The notes below the pieces were generated by a model. It was not told where the DNA came from. It was given only the letters and a program-made list of their open reading frames with translations, and made no database searches. Positions 21,572 through 42,480 of a stretch of DNA of 46,107 nt are shown one piece after another. The translations under genes and the position numbers were made by a program. The stretch is from Didymodactylos carnosus (Eukaryota > Rotifera > Eurotatoria > Philodinida > Philodinidae): positions 1 through 46,107 of the forward strand of contig CAJNOQ010000580.1 of NCBI GenBank assembly GCA_905250885.1. The letters run 5' to 3'. Position 1 is the stretch's first letter, and each line of letters opens with the position of its first letter.

Positions 21572-23099
21572 GCGAAGAAGGTTTCATCAATGTGTCGGCG
21601 GTATAGTCGTTTGTTGTCCTCAATTACCTTGACAATACGTCTTTCTTAAAAGTGCGATAGTTCAATTATCTTATGCATTTCGTCCCGATATCAGAAGAGA
21701 GGAATACAGAGCGTTGGATGGTCATTCTTTTAACATGAATATGAAAGTAACTGCTCTCTTCACGAAATACAACAGGCTGCAACCATACACAATTTTCACC
21801 TCCAACGCTCACTCTTCAATATAAAATAAGACGTTGATGTACTTTCTTCCTTTTTCCCGAAAAGGTACCCTTGATGTATTCAAACTGACTCTCGCAAGAA
21901 TAGTATCGAGTACCTCAGCACAAGAATAAAGTAACCTATCGCGAAAGTAACAATTCCACTAGAACTGCAGTGTGCACGTTTCTGAACGTTGTCAACTTGT
22001 TTTCCTTCACCTCCCTTCATAACTTTATCTCTGGCTTTTGTTCATTTCATGGTACTTTTCCGACGGGTGAGATTTCTCTGATAGAATATCTCAACGGCTC
22101 GAAAGACAGACAACTTAGTTTGTGTGAAAAGCCTCTACGCAAAACTTTATACTAAAGTAATGTCTCTTAGGTGAGATACGTGATTTTTCAAGAAACTGAA
22201 TTTTCTATTTTCTCAAAGGTTAAGCATGTTGTTGTTGAGCTTCTTTCTGAGCTATATTACGATCGATCGTTTTCAACAACATCGCATTTAAAAGCGCGAC
22301 GATAGGTGACGAAGATGAGGTGCTTTTCTTGTCTGACGATGATTCTTAGCGACCCACAAATTCAAAACAACCCAAACGAAAATAGTCCATTTTTAAAATT
22401 TCTGCTCGGATATTATTAATAATAAATAAACAGCACAAAAATATGAGACGGCAGGGAGCCTTGGAATGAAAAGAAAAACCATAAACAACAAAAAAATGAA
22501 AGTAAAAAAAAGAGCGAGACAGAGAAAGAAAGAACGCGAGATTATAACAGTTTCTGGTGAACAACTTTATAAACTAAGCTAAGTGGAAGAAATTAAAGGT
22601 AGTTGAAGCGCTGGTGGATATGTTCTGAAGAAACTGGTAGAAAACTTGTTCCTTAATCACTGTCCTTCAAAAAAAAATTGAACCGGTAGTACAACTGACA
22701 TTAAAAAGGCCTACGTCACCGGACTAATCTGCTATTTTAACAGTAACTGCAATGTTTAGATAAGTCATTATTTTCTATTGAAAGTTGTAACGGGATGATA
22801 CTTGATAATATCTGTAGTAACATGAGTATTAAAACAGTTTCGAAAGAGAAGATAAAAGAATGTGATGAGAGTAAAAACTGCACAACTATTCAGAAAAGAA
22901 AAAAACACAAAAAACATTTTCTATTTACGTCTGATTGCTTGTATATCGATCGATAAACATAATATTATAAATAAAATTATACTAGTGAAATAAAATTAAA
23001 AATAACTAAATGAATAAGCTCTGAAAAGAACAACATTGTTGTATAATTTCAATTACTAAAAAAAAACATCCAGTTTATCCTGCACAAAACGCTCATTAA
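21572..23099. other. Non-coding spacer downstream of the glucosidase gene
   Basis: No gene recognised. It contains a 12-bp perfect palindrome ACGATCGATCGT at 22259-22270 and a purine-rich stretch at 22420-22540 that creates a spurious Phe/Ser-rich frame on the - strand. The last few hundred bases before 23100 should hold the 3' UTR of the - strand glucosidase gene. Confidence 0.4.
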
Positions 23100-30088
<6,989 letters not shown>

Positions 30089-30123
30089 GGATTTTTTCCA
30101 TTGTTTGTGTGTGTATTTCAAAG

Positions 30124-33100
30124 ATCCTATGAATCAGTCCCAATACTGGCCTCAAGCTCGGATTCCGACGACGGTGGTGGCCGAGGAGAATCTCCACCAG
30201 CCAAGAGAGCTCGAACCTCTCTAATCTTAGACGGCCAATCTACATCATCAAGTTCATCAATAACACTCGCTCAATTCTTCGATCCACATTTATCGATGCA
30301 TACGCATAATTCAAATCCAAATTCAACAACAATAAATTCAACTTCTTCGTCCACTACTTCAACATCTCCAAATATTGCTTCATCTACCATCGCATCGTCT
30401 TCAACAAATACTAATAACAGTTCAATGACGGCGAATGATTCTTCTAGTATAGTAACTTCCTTTCCATTAGCAACTGAGCAATCAGCTTCCAATGGTGCTG
30501 CAAATAATCCTGTTGTAGAAAATATTGAACAAATTGATAATAGTTCGTCTAATGCACCATCATCATCGTCGTTACCATTTTGTGATCCTGAACGTTTAAA
30601 ACAAACTCATAAACATAACTGTGAAAGACATTTAAATCATCATTGCAATGGTGTGACAAATACGACACAATCATCAAAGAACAATGGACATGACGAGACA
30701 GGTTTCAATGGAACGACGTCAGAAAAAATTACCAGATTAATATCAACATCAACACAAACAGTATCAGTATCCTCATCGTTAAGTAATTCTATTACATGTA
30801 CAAAAACATTTACCAATAGCCAAAAAGAAATACTTCGATTAATCGGACAACATCTACAAAGTGCCGGATTAAAGTAATTAAATATCTGTATGTCTTTACC
30901 AACATACTTCAAGTTTTGTTGTTATTTTTTTAAGTAAAACCGTTGAAACACTTATACAAGAATCTGGATGTATCTTAGAACATGAACACGCGTCTCATTT
31001 TCGTGAATTGATTATGTCAGCCAAATGGTCAGAGGTAAATATTTGCTGGTTTTCTTCCTAAATGCATCTGCTAACCGTTGTTTATATCTTTTAGTCAATG
31101 ATTGCATTAGAAAAATTGAAAACTTATATTGAAGAACATGATGGAATATTGGTCAGTTTGTTGTGGCTTATCGTCGATTGCTTTATTGTTCGGATTTTTC
31201 TTTTAGCAAATGAAGTATCTAATATTAGAACAAAAATATTTTGAATTAATTGAAGATAGTCAGCCAATGGAAGCATTACACTGTCTTCGACATGAAATAC
31301 AAGAACTGCGTATAAGAACAGAGAGAACACATGAATTAACAAAGTAAACGAAAATTTATGATTGAATCTTTAAACAAACTGCATCCTCATACATCATTCT
31401 ATTACTCTTAGGTATCTTATGTTCAGTTCACCTAAAGAAATGAGAAGTTCAGCTAATTGGAGTGGAAAAGGGTTTGTATCAAGACAAAAACTGATGGAAA
31501 AACTTCAAAGTATGTGGTTTTGTTAACTCCTTTATGCTTCATAATCTAATATTATTGTTTCTTTTTGAAGAATTTTTACCACCCGATGTCATGTTACCAC
31601 CAAAACGTTTAGAATCATTATTAACTCAAGCTGTTGAGTTACAACAAGAACGCTGTACATATCATGTAAAACCAGGCAAATTGACGCTTGATGATGTAAC
31701 TTTATTGAAAGATCATGTTTGTACAAAGTAAGTTCATCTGAAGCCGTCTATTTACTGTGTACTCATTTTTTGTTGTGTTTCAAAGACAAACATTCCCGTG
31801 TGCTAGCATACAAATATTGAATGAACATGCTGATGAGGTATGGTTTTGTAAATTTTCACCAGATGGAACAAAATTAGCAACGGGATCGAAGGATGGCTAT
31901 TTACATATTTATGATGTGGATTTAGTATGTGATAAAGTCTGAAAATAGAGACGACACAAATAATCGGCTTGCTTTTTCTTTTTAGCAAACTTATAAAATG
32001 AAATTACGTAAACAATTTGATGGACATTCATTTGGTATTGGTTGTATTGCCTGGTGCCCATTTAGTCGTTATGTTATCGCCTGTGGCACAGATGAATGTA
32101 CTGAACTTTGGATTTGGGATGTTGAGGTATGCTTTTTCACACACACGTGTCGAAAAACGTGTCTTTTTCTTATCTATTTTTTAACTGAATTTTTTTATTT
32201 TTATTTTAGCGAGAAGAACAGCGATCACGGATGAATCATACATCGGACGATAGTTTAACATGTGCTGCTTGGCTACCTTGTGGTCAGCGTTTTGTTTGTG
32301 GTGGATCAAGAGGACAATTTTATTACTGTGTACGTTATTTTGAAAATATCTGATGTACTAATATTGCGTGCTGCTATTTTGATTCAATTTTCTGAATCAA
32401 CTAAAAACAAATATTTTATATTTACTGAAAGTGATCGATCACTTTGACCATTTTGTAGGCAGAGTACAGCAAGTCAAATATTATTTTTTCAGAATGATTA
32501 TGATGTGTCACGTACATTAGATCAGTTTCAGCTTATTTCGTAGGATAGAAAGAAAGAGTTAAAACAAATGCTTCGCAACGCTATTTTAAAAGTGATAAAA
32601 ATTATGGAGTTTTTGAAAGATTTCTCTGCAGGATAACGTGTGAGAACTCTCTGCACAATGACGCTAGCATATAAGAATAAATTGAATGGCATCTGCTTTT
32701 TCGCTTTTTTAGGATATTGAAGGAAATGTCATTGATAGTTGGGAAGGTGTTCGTTTACAATGTCTACATGTGACAACAGATGGTGTTATTTTAGCAGCTG
32801 ATGCTCAAAAACGTATTAGTTCTTATAAATTTGATACGCTAACTGATCAGCAGTTGTAAGTGATTTTATAGTTTGTTAAAAAACCTCGCTCATGTTTAAC
32901 TCATTTAGAATCCATGAAGATCACCCAATAATGTCTTTTGCAGTAAGCAAAGACGGTCGTCTTGCATTACTAAATATAGCTACTCAGGTAAAATGACATG
33001 CCATCGCAGATAACATTTACTATTGGGTAGTTTCGAATTTAGGGAGTTCATTTATGGGATTTAGAAGATAAAGTACTTGTGCGCAAATATCAAGGTGTTA

Positions 33101-33782
33101 CACAAGGACATTATGTCAATCATGCCACATTTGGAGGGCCTAATGAAGAGTTTGTTGCAAGTGGGAGCGAAGGTAAGTGAACACAGATGTCCAGTTCATT
33201 TTCAAACTTTATATTAGAGAAAAAAAAAAAACAGTGTTATTTTTATTATTATAAGATAGCTTCTTTTATACGTGAGAATACATTCAACTTCGGAATACAA
33301 TAGAACTAATTTTTTTAGTAGAAGAGAAGCGTGCTGCATTTATTGAGGTTTGAAAGAATAATTTTTGTAAGTGTCATTAGTTTCAGCGTTATGATCCCAT
33401 TACAAATAAGTATCAGAATCTTCACTTGAAAAAGAACTTCATTCGTACTTTCTTTTATAGATTCAAAAGTTTATCTCTGGCATCGTCGTCAAGAACGTCC
33501 AATAATGATATTCTCAGGTCATACAAGAACGGTTAATTGCGTATCATGGCATCCAACATTACCATTACTATTCGCATCTGCCTCAGATGATGCAACAGTG
33601 AGAATATGGTCAACACCAGAGCATCAACAAAAAATTGGTAAGAATTATCCAGAGTTTTTTAGTTAGTATTAGCTCTACTTTGACTCATATACACATATAT
33701 TATTGCATGGAAAGCGAATATGAAGAACAAGTATCGTTCTTTTGTCTTTTTAGAATCTTCATCTGGAAGTGAATCATCCTGA
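30124..33782 (+). CDS. WDR26: WDR26 orthologue, LisH-CTLH-WD40 subunit of the CTLH/GID ubiquitin ligase
   Basis: Fourteen exons, about 751 residues, first exon incomplete: 30124-30873, 30935-31034, 31095-31151, 31207-31343, 31412-31509, 31571-31727, 31786-31924, 31986-32126, 32210-32329, 32713-32855, 32909-32987, 33043-33172, 33461-33637, 33754-33782 (TGA). All junctions keep frame. The N-terminal ~210 residues are Ser/Thr/Asn-rich with a basic PPAKRART that may be a nuclear signal. Then LisH ([15 protein letters not shown]), CTLH ([18 protein letters not shown] through [10 protein letters not shown]), a linker ([15 protein letters not shown]), and WD40 repeats starting [20 protein letters not shown] and ending [15 protein letters not shown]26 is the substrate- and supramolecular-assembly subunit of the GID/CTLH E3 complex. 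The sequence runs collinear with vertebrate WDR26 (for example [31 protein letters not shown] as recalled). The true start is not resolved: the frame is closed by TGA at 30086 and has no early ATG, so an upstream exon must exist, unless translation starts at Met 30297. Confidence 0.95.
32428..32445. repeat. 18-bp perfect palindrome in a WDR26 intron
   Basis: AAAGTGATCGATCACTTT equals its own reverse complement. It lies in the 383-nt intron 32330-32712, longer than most in this gene. Only one copy was seen. Confidence 0.8.
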
Positions 33783-36700
33783 CAAAATGTTTAGATTTTT
33801 TTGAAAAGTTTTGTATTATTTTTATCGAAAACATTATTTATCGAGCAGACAAACCATCCCACGGTCTTTATACATTGTTAATCTAGATAAGTAAAAAGAG
33901 GATTGTTTATACTGTATTTGATTGTATCACTTTTTATTGTTTCATTCTATTTACATCTGTTTTGTTGATTTTTTTTTGCTTTCTCGATGTCTAAATGAGA
34001 AAGTAATACAACGTTTGTCGGAAATTTCATGCTCAACTTCCTCGCTCGCTTAATACCGATATAGCAAAGTTGGCAAAGAAGTTAGCTACTTATCCTAACA
34101 GAAAACATTGACAATGACTTAGACTCTTCGACCAACTCTTTCTTTAAAACAATGTAACAATCATAATTTTGTGCTCATTCGTACTGCAAACTTTCTCTTT
34201 CATTTGCTATATTCATTTTTATATGATTTGTGGTATCCAACTATAATGAAGTGCGTGAGTGCGCACTTATAACATACGCTATTTATGAGTTTGTCTTTCT
34301 GAGAAAAAAATGATGACTAATGGATATAGATTTTTATTTTCACACACTTCCAGCATGTTCTCTATGTCCATCGATCTACTCATTATTGTTATTCATAAGG
34401 AGTTAAAGACAAATAGGTGATAAATTTTTATTCATTCGCTCCAAAGTATTAAAGATTTTTTTGACAAAGAATTTTGATCCATTTTGCCACAAGTTTACTT
34501 TAATCGGCGCCGATACTATGAGAGTAATATAACATGCGTGTGTGTGTTATTTTGTACATTTCTCTAACGATATTTTATTTACACAAGTTGTATTTTTGAA
34601 GTTGAGAGTGATGGATCTTACTTTTCTTCCCCATTCCATTTTATGCCATATTGTTTTGTTTTTGTACTATCAACTTCTCAAGCGTTGTTGTTGTTTTCTT
34701 TTTCAAGTGAAGCTCATTTAAGTGTATTGCTATATTCGCTTTTTCGTTGTGTGTTTATTTACTATTTTCTCCCTCTCTCTCTCTCTCATATAAAAATTTA
34801 GCGCATGTGTATATAAAACTTACTTTTTTCTTTTGGTTGGTTGTTTGGTTTCCTTTTTTATGATGTAAAAAGAAAAATTTTCTTATGTTGTCTTTTTTAA
34901 CAGAGTTTAACCAGGCTTAAATTCGTTATCATTCTAACTATGAATAGTCTTGTTATCCAGTTACTTACATTAAATAGAGAAGGGCTAGTATGAGAGAATA
35001 CACAACAAGTATACTCGTTTCGTCTTTTTAGAAGGATGTTCATAATTTTTGTGTACGGATGTAATGAAACCTTCAAGTTTGAGTTCGATGACTCCTCATT
35101 CTTTGTAATATAGAAAACTATATTTTTATAATCTAATGGACGATTATATTAACATGAAAAGATAGTAGTGACAGCTAATATCATTTCTGCACATTTGGTG
35201 TGCTGTTAATAAAAGTACAGTTACCGTCTATTTTCAACAACATAAGCATATGATCGTTAATCAAGAGACAAAGGTGGATAAATAATACAGACGTTATATT
35301 CGAAATAAGATGAATAAACTTTTCAAAAAACTTTGAAATCTTTGAGCAGAGTATGCTGACTGATTACAAAAGGATTTTCAGCTAAATTTTAGTGGATAGC
35401 ACATGGTCATTTTCTTTGGTATAATTTATGACAAAATGCACATCGATGTTAAATGTATAAAGCAAAAATTAAAAAAAATTAAAAAAGACTTAAATGAAAC
35501 TGATTTGTAAGGGTGCAGTAAGTAGAACGAGAGTTTTACGGTTATACAAATTTAAATAATTGATTTTCAATCAAATTCTGCGTATGAAACATTGTTTTTC
35601 TGTCATTCAAAGGTAATGAAAATTTTCTGAAACTAATTTTGATTTACATAGATATTTCTGCATTCTCAGTATTACACAACAAATTTACGAAGAGTGATAC
35701 AAATAAAAAAACTCACATTAAAATAATATTGATATAGTGAAACTTTCATTCATAAACATAAACATAAACAAAATCAAAATCTTAAACATTCTGAAAATCG
35801 TCGTGTCAGAAAAAAAGGATTATGATTTATTAACAACATAAATGCAAAAGTCGACCAGTTTGAAATTATCTATATTCTAATGAATATCAATGATCCATCA
35901 GCAATTATCAACAAGATTATATTTTAATGTTAATCATCCATTAAGTAATGTTTAACAAATAAATTTAATGTATTGAAAAGAAGAATTTCGTTTTGTAGAT
36001 TAATATTTGAAGATAATACAAATTTGTCTACATTGTCAATCATTTAAAGTTTAAATCGTCATTTTAAAGTAATTAATGATCGCTGTTCAACATATAGCGA
36101 AACAAATTTTTTTACTCAATATCAACACATGCGATCAGGATGACCATTTATTTAATAAACGAAATTTGCCACAAATATTTGCGGCATGAAGTATCATTTA
36201 GACCAACGGCTGATTCAGTATTGTACAAAGCGTGCCAAAAACGTTTTTTGTTTCAAAAGATTTTGAAGATCACCTGAAAACACAATATTCAATAGTCATG
36301 AATGTTCAAAATTTATTGTATTGTGACCATTAGTATGAATTTCTCGTCATCACATGAAATATCAAATGTGTTGAATTAAAAAAAGAACTTGATGACAACG
36401 GGCATAGTTTAAAAGGATTTAAAAATATCACAAAAATCTATATGATTGAAAAATAATTTGATTACGATAATTCTACTATCTTCACTAGGATGACATAAAG
36501 TGGAAAATTTTTCATCCATTATTCGGTAATCGGTAGGTTTTAATAACTGCCATAAAGATTAATAACAATATTTTTTTCACAGATGACTTTCAAATAGCGA
36601 TGTATTATATCGTCCATGTACTTTTGATGACATCATCGTTATTGGATCGTTCTAAGAACGTGTCATGATACCAAAAATAATGGTTTATTAATTGCTTTAG

Positions 36701-38906
36701 AATAGCTGTAGAAGAATACCGTAAAGATCTCGATCAACTGTGTGGAATTACAATTAACATTATGGTGAGATATCAAATGAAAAGTTACAAAAGACTCTTT
36801 AAGCAGAAAAGTTTACCTTTAGACTTGATCTAGATGATCGTATGGTTCCGAATCAGAGAAACACAATACTCATACACAACCCTATGGCTATCGTATAGTT
36901 TGGATAGCAGCACCACAGCTTTTTTTCTGATAAAAATGAAAAGATCATGTAATTGAATGGAAATGCCATAATAAAGAACAAAAAATAGTTTAAGTAATAT
37001 TTCGACCTTTGGTACTGTCATTCTTAAGTTTAGCTATTCTCGTACTGTTGAGTTGAGGAAACAAATACCATGCATGTATTTAGACAAGAGAATTGAATTT
37101 CTACATGGTTAGAGCAATGGATTTGTTCTGTAAGTCAAATATATCTGAAAGTTCTATGATTTCTCTGTATTGTCTGTTTTTCTATGAACATGTGAACATA
37201 TTAAGTTAAAAAAGTTTGAACTTTTCTCTTCGTATTTTATTATATTAATGAAGTAATACAATTAACTGAACGTTTCGATATGTTAACATATCATCCTCAG
37301 TAGTTAAGAAACGAAATATTTTATAGATCCACAATCTAAAATTATAACAAATTTTCCCGAAAAATTTGAAAATGTTAACATAATTTTTGTAATAATATTA
37401 TAAGAGTTGATAAACATCATACATAAGATTTATCTATATTTCTTATGACACACATCTTCACATATGAACATGGGAGGATAAAGAAAAATCAGTGACATTG
37501 ATTAATTCATCCTTAATACTTTTATATTGTTATTAGTAATTTGCTTGAAGCTGTTAATAAATGTCAATATTAAGAATATAAAGATCGTTTGTTAAGAAGC
37601 ACTTTTATACCCACATATTTCTCACATATTTTTGTCGCAAGAGAAGGTATGTATATTGTTCTATTTCAAACCAGTTCTTATTTTGCACGAAATCAAGACG
37701 AATGTATATGTGGAAGTCATGGTATCTTGGCTCGAATGTAATGAGCTCGTAATGTGCTCTGTAATAATAGATTTTTGAGAATAAAAAAAATATTTACTTT
37801 TGTGATTTTCTTTCTTTGTGTGATTGGGTTACAAATTTTTGAAAGCTAATGTTAAAGTTACTAATGAGCGTTTCCCTCGCTATCTCAATGAAGCACAAGT
37901 TTTTGTTGGTAATTTATAGTATTGATTGAAAGTTTGATTTTCCCTGTAACCCATTTTTCTTCCGTGCAAAGTTCTAACATTTAAACATAGAGTGCTCGAA
38001 AACCCAAACTAGTTTTTATAAAAAATAGTTTTGACACGTCCATTTTCTAGAAAACATCAGATTATCTATATTTAAAAACTAAGAACGTTAACGGCCAGAT
38101 TTTCAGCAAGTTAAATGTTTTAACACAGACACAGGGCTTTTTAGCTAATATTATTACAATTAATATACAGTAATATTAACCATTTGAGATAAAACCATAT
38201 ATGTTTTCGAAATACGCTCTGAATCGGATCACGTGTGTCATGTGCATATACGTCGCCCGTATTCAGAGCGACTTTCAAAAGCACATATACGGATTTTGCC
38301 TACAGAAGGTTAAATATTATTAAATGGAAATTTATAGCTCTTGTCTGTTGTTTTGTAATATTGTAATAAGTAGTAATAAGTGATAAAACATCTGTAATAA
38401 ATAGTAAACATATGTAGAGCAATAGTCTTTCGAAGGTGACAATGCTAGACACGTAACAGAAGCCAATTTTAGAGTTTACAAATATGTTGGCTTTAAAAGC
38501 AAGATGGGTCTAGACTAGAAGTTATAAAAATTGTATCTTCTTTTTCAGAAATCTTTGCATGTGTATAGTACGCTCCTCTTGAACTTTTAGACGTCTTGAA
38601 AAAACCAGACACTGATTTTTAAGTAAAGATCTGAGCAGGCACGAGTAGATTAAAAACAATCTCGGACGAGCACGTATGAGCATGGATTTTTGAGAATTAT
38701 TTTAACAAAAAAAAACACTGCTTGCAAACAAAAACTAAGTAGTAGACGAAAAGCCAAGAAGAGTTTTTATACGCTTTCAGATTGTGTCGTATTGCAGAGC
38801 GCAGTTGAAACGTCGTGACATTATGCGCTATGTACGACGACACATAAGATATGCCCTGAAATATATCGTATCAACAAGTGTGTTACCACTGGGTATATTC
38901 AATAGT
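33783..38906. other. Gene-poor region downstream of WDR26
   Basis: Begins with the WDR26 3' UTR. No gene recognised over 5 kb. Contains a (CT)n run at 34772-34788, a 16-bp perfect palindrome GATATGTTAACATATC at 37277-37292, and a 10-bp perfect stem CGCTCTGAAT (38215-38224) / ATTCAGAGCG (38261-38270) in a locally GC-richer block. Open frames are short and Phe/Ile/Asn/Lys-rich. Undetected genes with very short exons cannot be excluded. Confidence 0.4.
38215..38270. repeat. Inverted repeat CGCTCTGAAT/ATTCAGAGCG
   Basis: Ten perfect base pairs around a 36-nt loop that itself contains CACGTGTGTCATGTG. GC content is well above the flanks. May be the core of another small hairpin element. Confidence 0.6.
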
Positions 38907-39745
38907 GCCTCTGAAAAGGAGGGGTGGGAGAGAAATCAAGAAACTGCTTTTATGCTACTCCAACGAGAAAAATGACTCCTCCACGAGAATTTTGTATCTC
39001 CTCATAGAAACTTTCTTATCTAGGTCATCAGAATAATGCTTTTACACGAGAATTATGCTGTTTTCTGTGATAATTATGCATAGAATCTCGCAGATATTTT
39101 TCTCTCTTCACGAGAATTTTGTAACTTATGATTAGTATGACCGCGTAACATCTCCCGGAAGGTGCATAATTCTCAAGGAATAGAGCATATTTCTCGTGTA
39201 AATACTATATTTCCGTGACGTAGGATAAGACGTTTTTATGAAGAGATATAAAATTCTCGTGTAGAAGCATTATTCTAGTGACATATACAAGAAAGTTTTA
39301 CCAGAAGATAGATAATCACAATACACAAAAAGAAAACGATTTGTCTGGGTCACGAGATTGATGTTTTTTACACGAGAATTATGCTGCTTTGTGTGAGAAT
39401 TGTGCATAGAATCTGCTAGATATTGTGCTCTCTTCACGAGAATTATGCTGTTTTGTGTGAGAATTACTCGCGTCGATGGGAGCATATTTCCCGTGTAAAT
39501 GCAATTTTTCCGTGAGGTATAGAAAAGAGTTGTAAAGTATGATCATATGTGCAACATTGTGGATAAGTCTCACACACAGCAGCATAATTCTTGTACATGG
39601 ATGTTGTAAATGGCAAAATTGACATATCGCAATTTTGTCGCCACTTGGAAGTGACTTATACTAGTCTCTTAGCAAAATTCTCGTTGCGCAAACATAATTT
39701 TGGTTTGATGATTTCTCTCCCACTGCTGCTGAAGAGGACACATTT
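38907..39745. mobile_element. Palindrome/hairpin island, CACGAGAATT family
   Basis: About 0.84 kb. The outer inverted repeat is GTGGGAGAGAAATCA (38924-38938) and its exact complement (39709-39723), with weaker matching outside and CAACGAGAA inside on both sides. The interior repeats CACGAGAATTNTG or its complement more than fifteen times. Larger units are also duplicated: an inverted pair of about 50 bp (39007-39057 and 39249-39299, sharing AGAATAATGCTT and ACACGAGAATT) and a direct pair of about 80 bp (39043-39120 and 39368-39450, sharing CACGAGAATTATGCTG, TGCATAGAATCT and CTCTCTTCACGAGAATT). A third pair lies at 39185-39215 and 39482-39512. No coding frame. Confidence 0.7.
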
Positions 39746-42480
39746 GTTGCGCCTGCAATCTGTGCCTCCAATAAAATGTGTCCTGTTTTCATTTCAATCA
39801 CCTTTTTTGTTTTACAACAGCATGTCTATACAATAAGCTAAATTAGAAAGTCGAAACTTTCTTCGATGTAATTAATTGAAGTGTGTATCGTAATGAATCA
39901 ATTTCATCGAATAAAAAGTATCTTCGACGAATTAGTGGCTTGATTCAAGCAGCTTATATAGTTCCTTGATAGGAACTGTATAAAAGAAGAAATGAAAATA
40001 AAGGCGACTTCCTAAAATCGCATGATGCGATTCGCATATGCACAGTCTCATTAATCGATAGTTGACGCTTTTATCAACGTGATGTCAACCAAATTGAATA
40101 GGTCTTGCACTTCTGTTGATATAATGGTGTGTCGTTCATAGTTGGTAAAAAAAGGGATAATTAAAAAAGCTGAAAATTTATGAAAAGAAAATTTGTTTAA
40201 CGAGAGGTTATGATTACAAGAAAATATATGGTATACAAAGTCATTTTAAACAAGTACAATTAGACTTATTATTAGGCAAGTGAATGAGCTGAAAATAGCG
40301 GCAGAATGTATATCAAATGGTTGTTGTATAAGGGATCGTTTAAATGTCGGTTAATCACACAGTCTAAATACCATATTGAAAGAACGAAATGAAAATCTGT
40401 ATTTTGCTTTGTCACACCAGAATCTGGAAGAAATAAATCTTTTCTTTTTTTCACACCAGTTAGATAAAGAAATGGATTTATATACTTGCTCTACTTAATT
40501 TATGGTAGAGAAAAAAAAATTTTCTAAATAAAAAAAGACTGCAAATACTCACAAAATAAATCTATTTTTAACTTTTACTCATCGTTCTTCGTTTATTTTG
40601 ATGGTGATGCTCTTTTTATGACAATCATTATCTTTATTTAACCCGTTTTGATTTATTTCTGTTTAAATGCGTTACATGATATATATTATTAATTCAATAT
40701 ATATTTATTATTTATATAAACAGCTTATACATATAATTGATTTATTGTTCTCAAACATTTTTTTCTTCATCTGTTGAATCTTTAGAATCGTGCTTTATTG
40801 ATAAATGTCTCTATCGTTAGTCTTGGCAGTCGCTAAAGATGTTTAAGGAAATATTTTTATTACACAATATGCAACATTTAAGAGAAAATAAACACATAAA
40901 TGAAGAGTGAAAGAAGTACTCTTTTATGGCGTCACCAAATGATCGTATTACTAAACATTTATAGATAAATTATCATGCTATTTGTTGGTATTACGAAAAA
41001 TAGATTTTAACTCTTAGAAATTTTTATTTTTTTTTATTTAAGTAAGGATTTTTAGCTAGAATTGTTGAGATTATTCAACATTATGAAGGTATGTTTGAAT
41101 AATACAAATTAAAGGAAAGATTTTAGAAAAAAATAATATCAAAGAATTATTAAGTACCGGTTTGAAATTTGGGTACAAAATGATAACTGCAAGATTTACG
41201 TTTTAAGTTTTATTCTCTCAGAATATAAGCGAACACATACATCTGTTATAGTTTTCTAAAACATAAGTTATTAAAAAAATATAAAATTAATTCTATACGA
41301 ACACTGATGTGGAAACACACGAATGTAAGTTTACAGTAAACTATAAATAATGATAGTAAATATTGTTCATTATTAATATTTCATGGGAAGAAATGAGTTT
41401 GATTATCATTAAAACTAACTCGAAGAACTAGAAGAATTTATTGAAAACAGATAATACAAAAGAAAGAAAGAAAATGTTAAAGTACACTTTTAGATCTTCA
41501 TATTTTTCGTTTCCCTATCTTATTTGACTAATTATTGGAAAAACAAAATATGTTATAATGTCATTGTCCTATATAATCATTGATGATTTTAAAATAAGGA
41601 TCAACATATGTAATCTTTGGAGGAATAAGAAATTAAGTTGTATAGTTGACGATGCGTTTAACATAACCAAGATAAGAAATTGTTAACTTTTTTGTGTTTT
41701 CTACTTATCTATTTTTTTTGATCCCTAGAAAAAAAAACAATTGTCTTTTGTGTATGTTTATAAATTAGCAGTATGATATTAAAAATCATTTCTGCTATTT
41801 TCTTTTTTTTCTATCCTAAAGTAGATCTTCGATGCAGAAATTGATTTGATTAGTTCTACTTCTTCAGCATAAGTCTAATTGAGAACGCGGATATTTTGAT
41901 AAAAATTTAGTCAAAAACTATTTTTCTTTGCAATATTCGCAATTGATCTTGATTATAGTCAATTTGAGTGAATTATGTGTATTCAGTAGTTTAGTCAAAT
42001 TCTCTTCTTGGTTGAAAGGGAACTTCTTCGTCCTAGCGATTATCTCCTCATTTTTTTAGGATGTAAAGAGTGGATCAGTCTGGTCTACCCTTTACTGTAA
42101 TATCTCTTATGAAGATGTTGGTTTGTACCTCTCACAATTGATTTGAAAAGTATCTTGTTTGTGATAGACGAATGCGTGTACTATAAATACGCGCAGTTTC
42201 AAATTAATAAACACAATAATTGATGATGTAGAATAAATTAGCCTCTTCATATTTTTTGAACTACTTAATTTATCTTTCAAAATCTTCATTTTATTTATTT
42301 ATTTTTTGGTGCGATTCCCCATATAATTCTAAACACGAACAAATTAAAACTCTCGTGATAAAAAAGACATGTAAAGGTAAGACATGATATGAATAATGAG
42401 GAAAACTTGCAAAATGGCTAACTTAGTAAATATTCTTAACAGTTTTTACCATAATGAAAATAGTTTAGAGCATGATATAC
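39746..42480. other. Gene-poor AT-rich region
   Basis: No gene or structured repeat recognised. Very low GC, many homopolymer A/T runs. Nothing further can be supported. Confidence 0.4.

Noticed and set aside
30101-30877. WDR26 start at 30101
   Set aside because: The codon is TTG in a pyrimidine-rich stretch that looks like an intron end; AG at 30122-30123 is a better exon border.
38950-39600. CRISPR-like array from the repeated CACGAGAATT
   Set aside because: Spacing is irregular, copies occur in both orientations and vary; the genome is animal.
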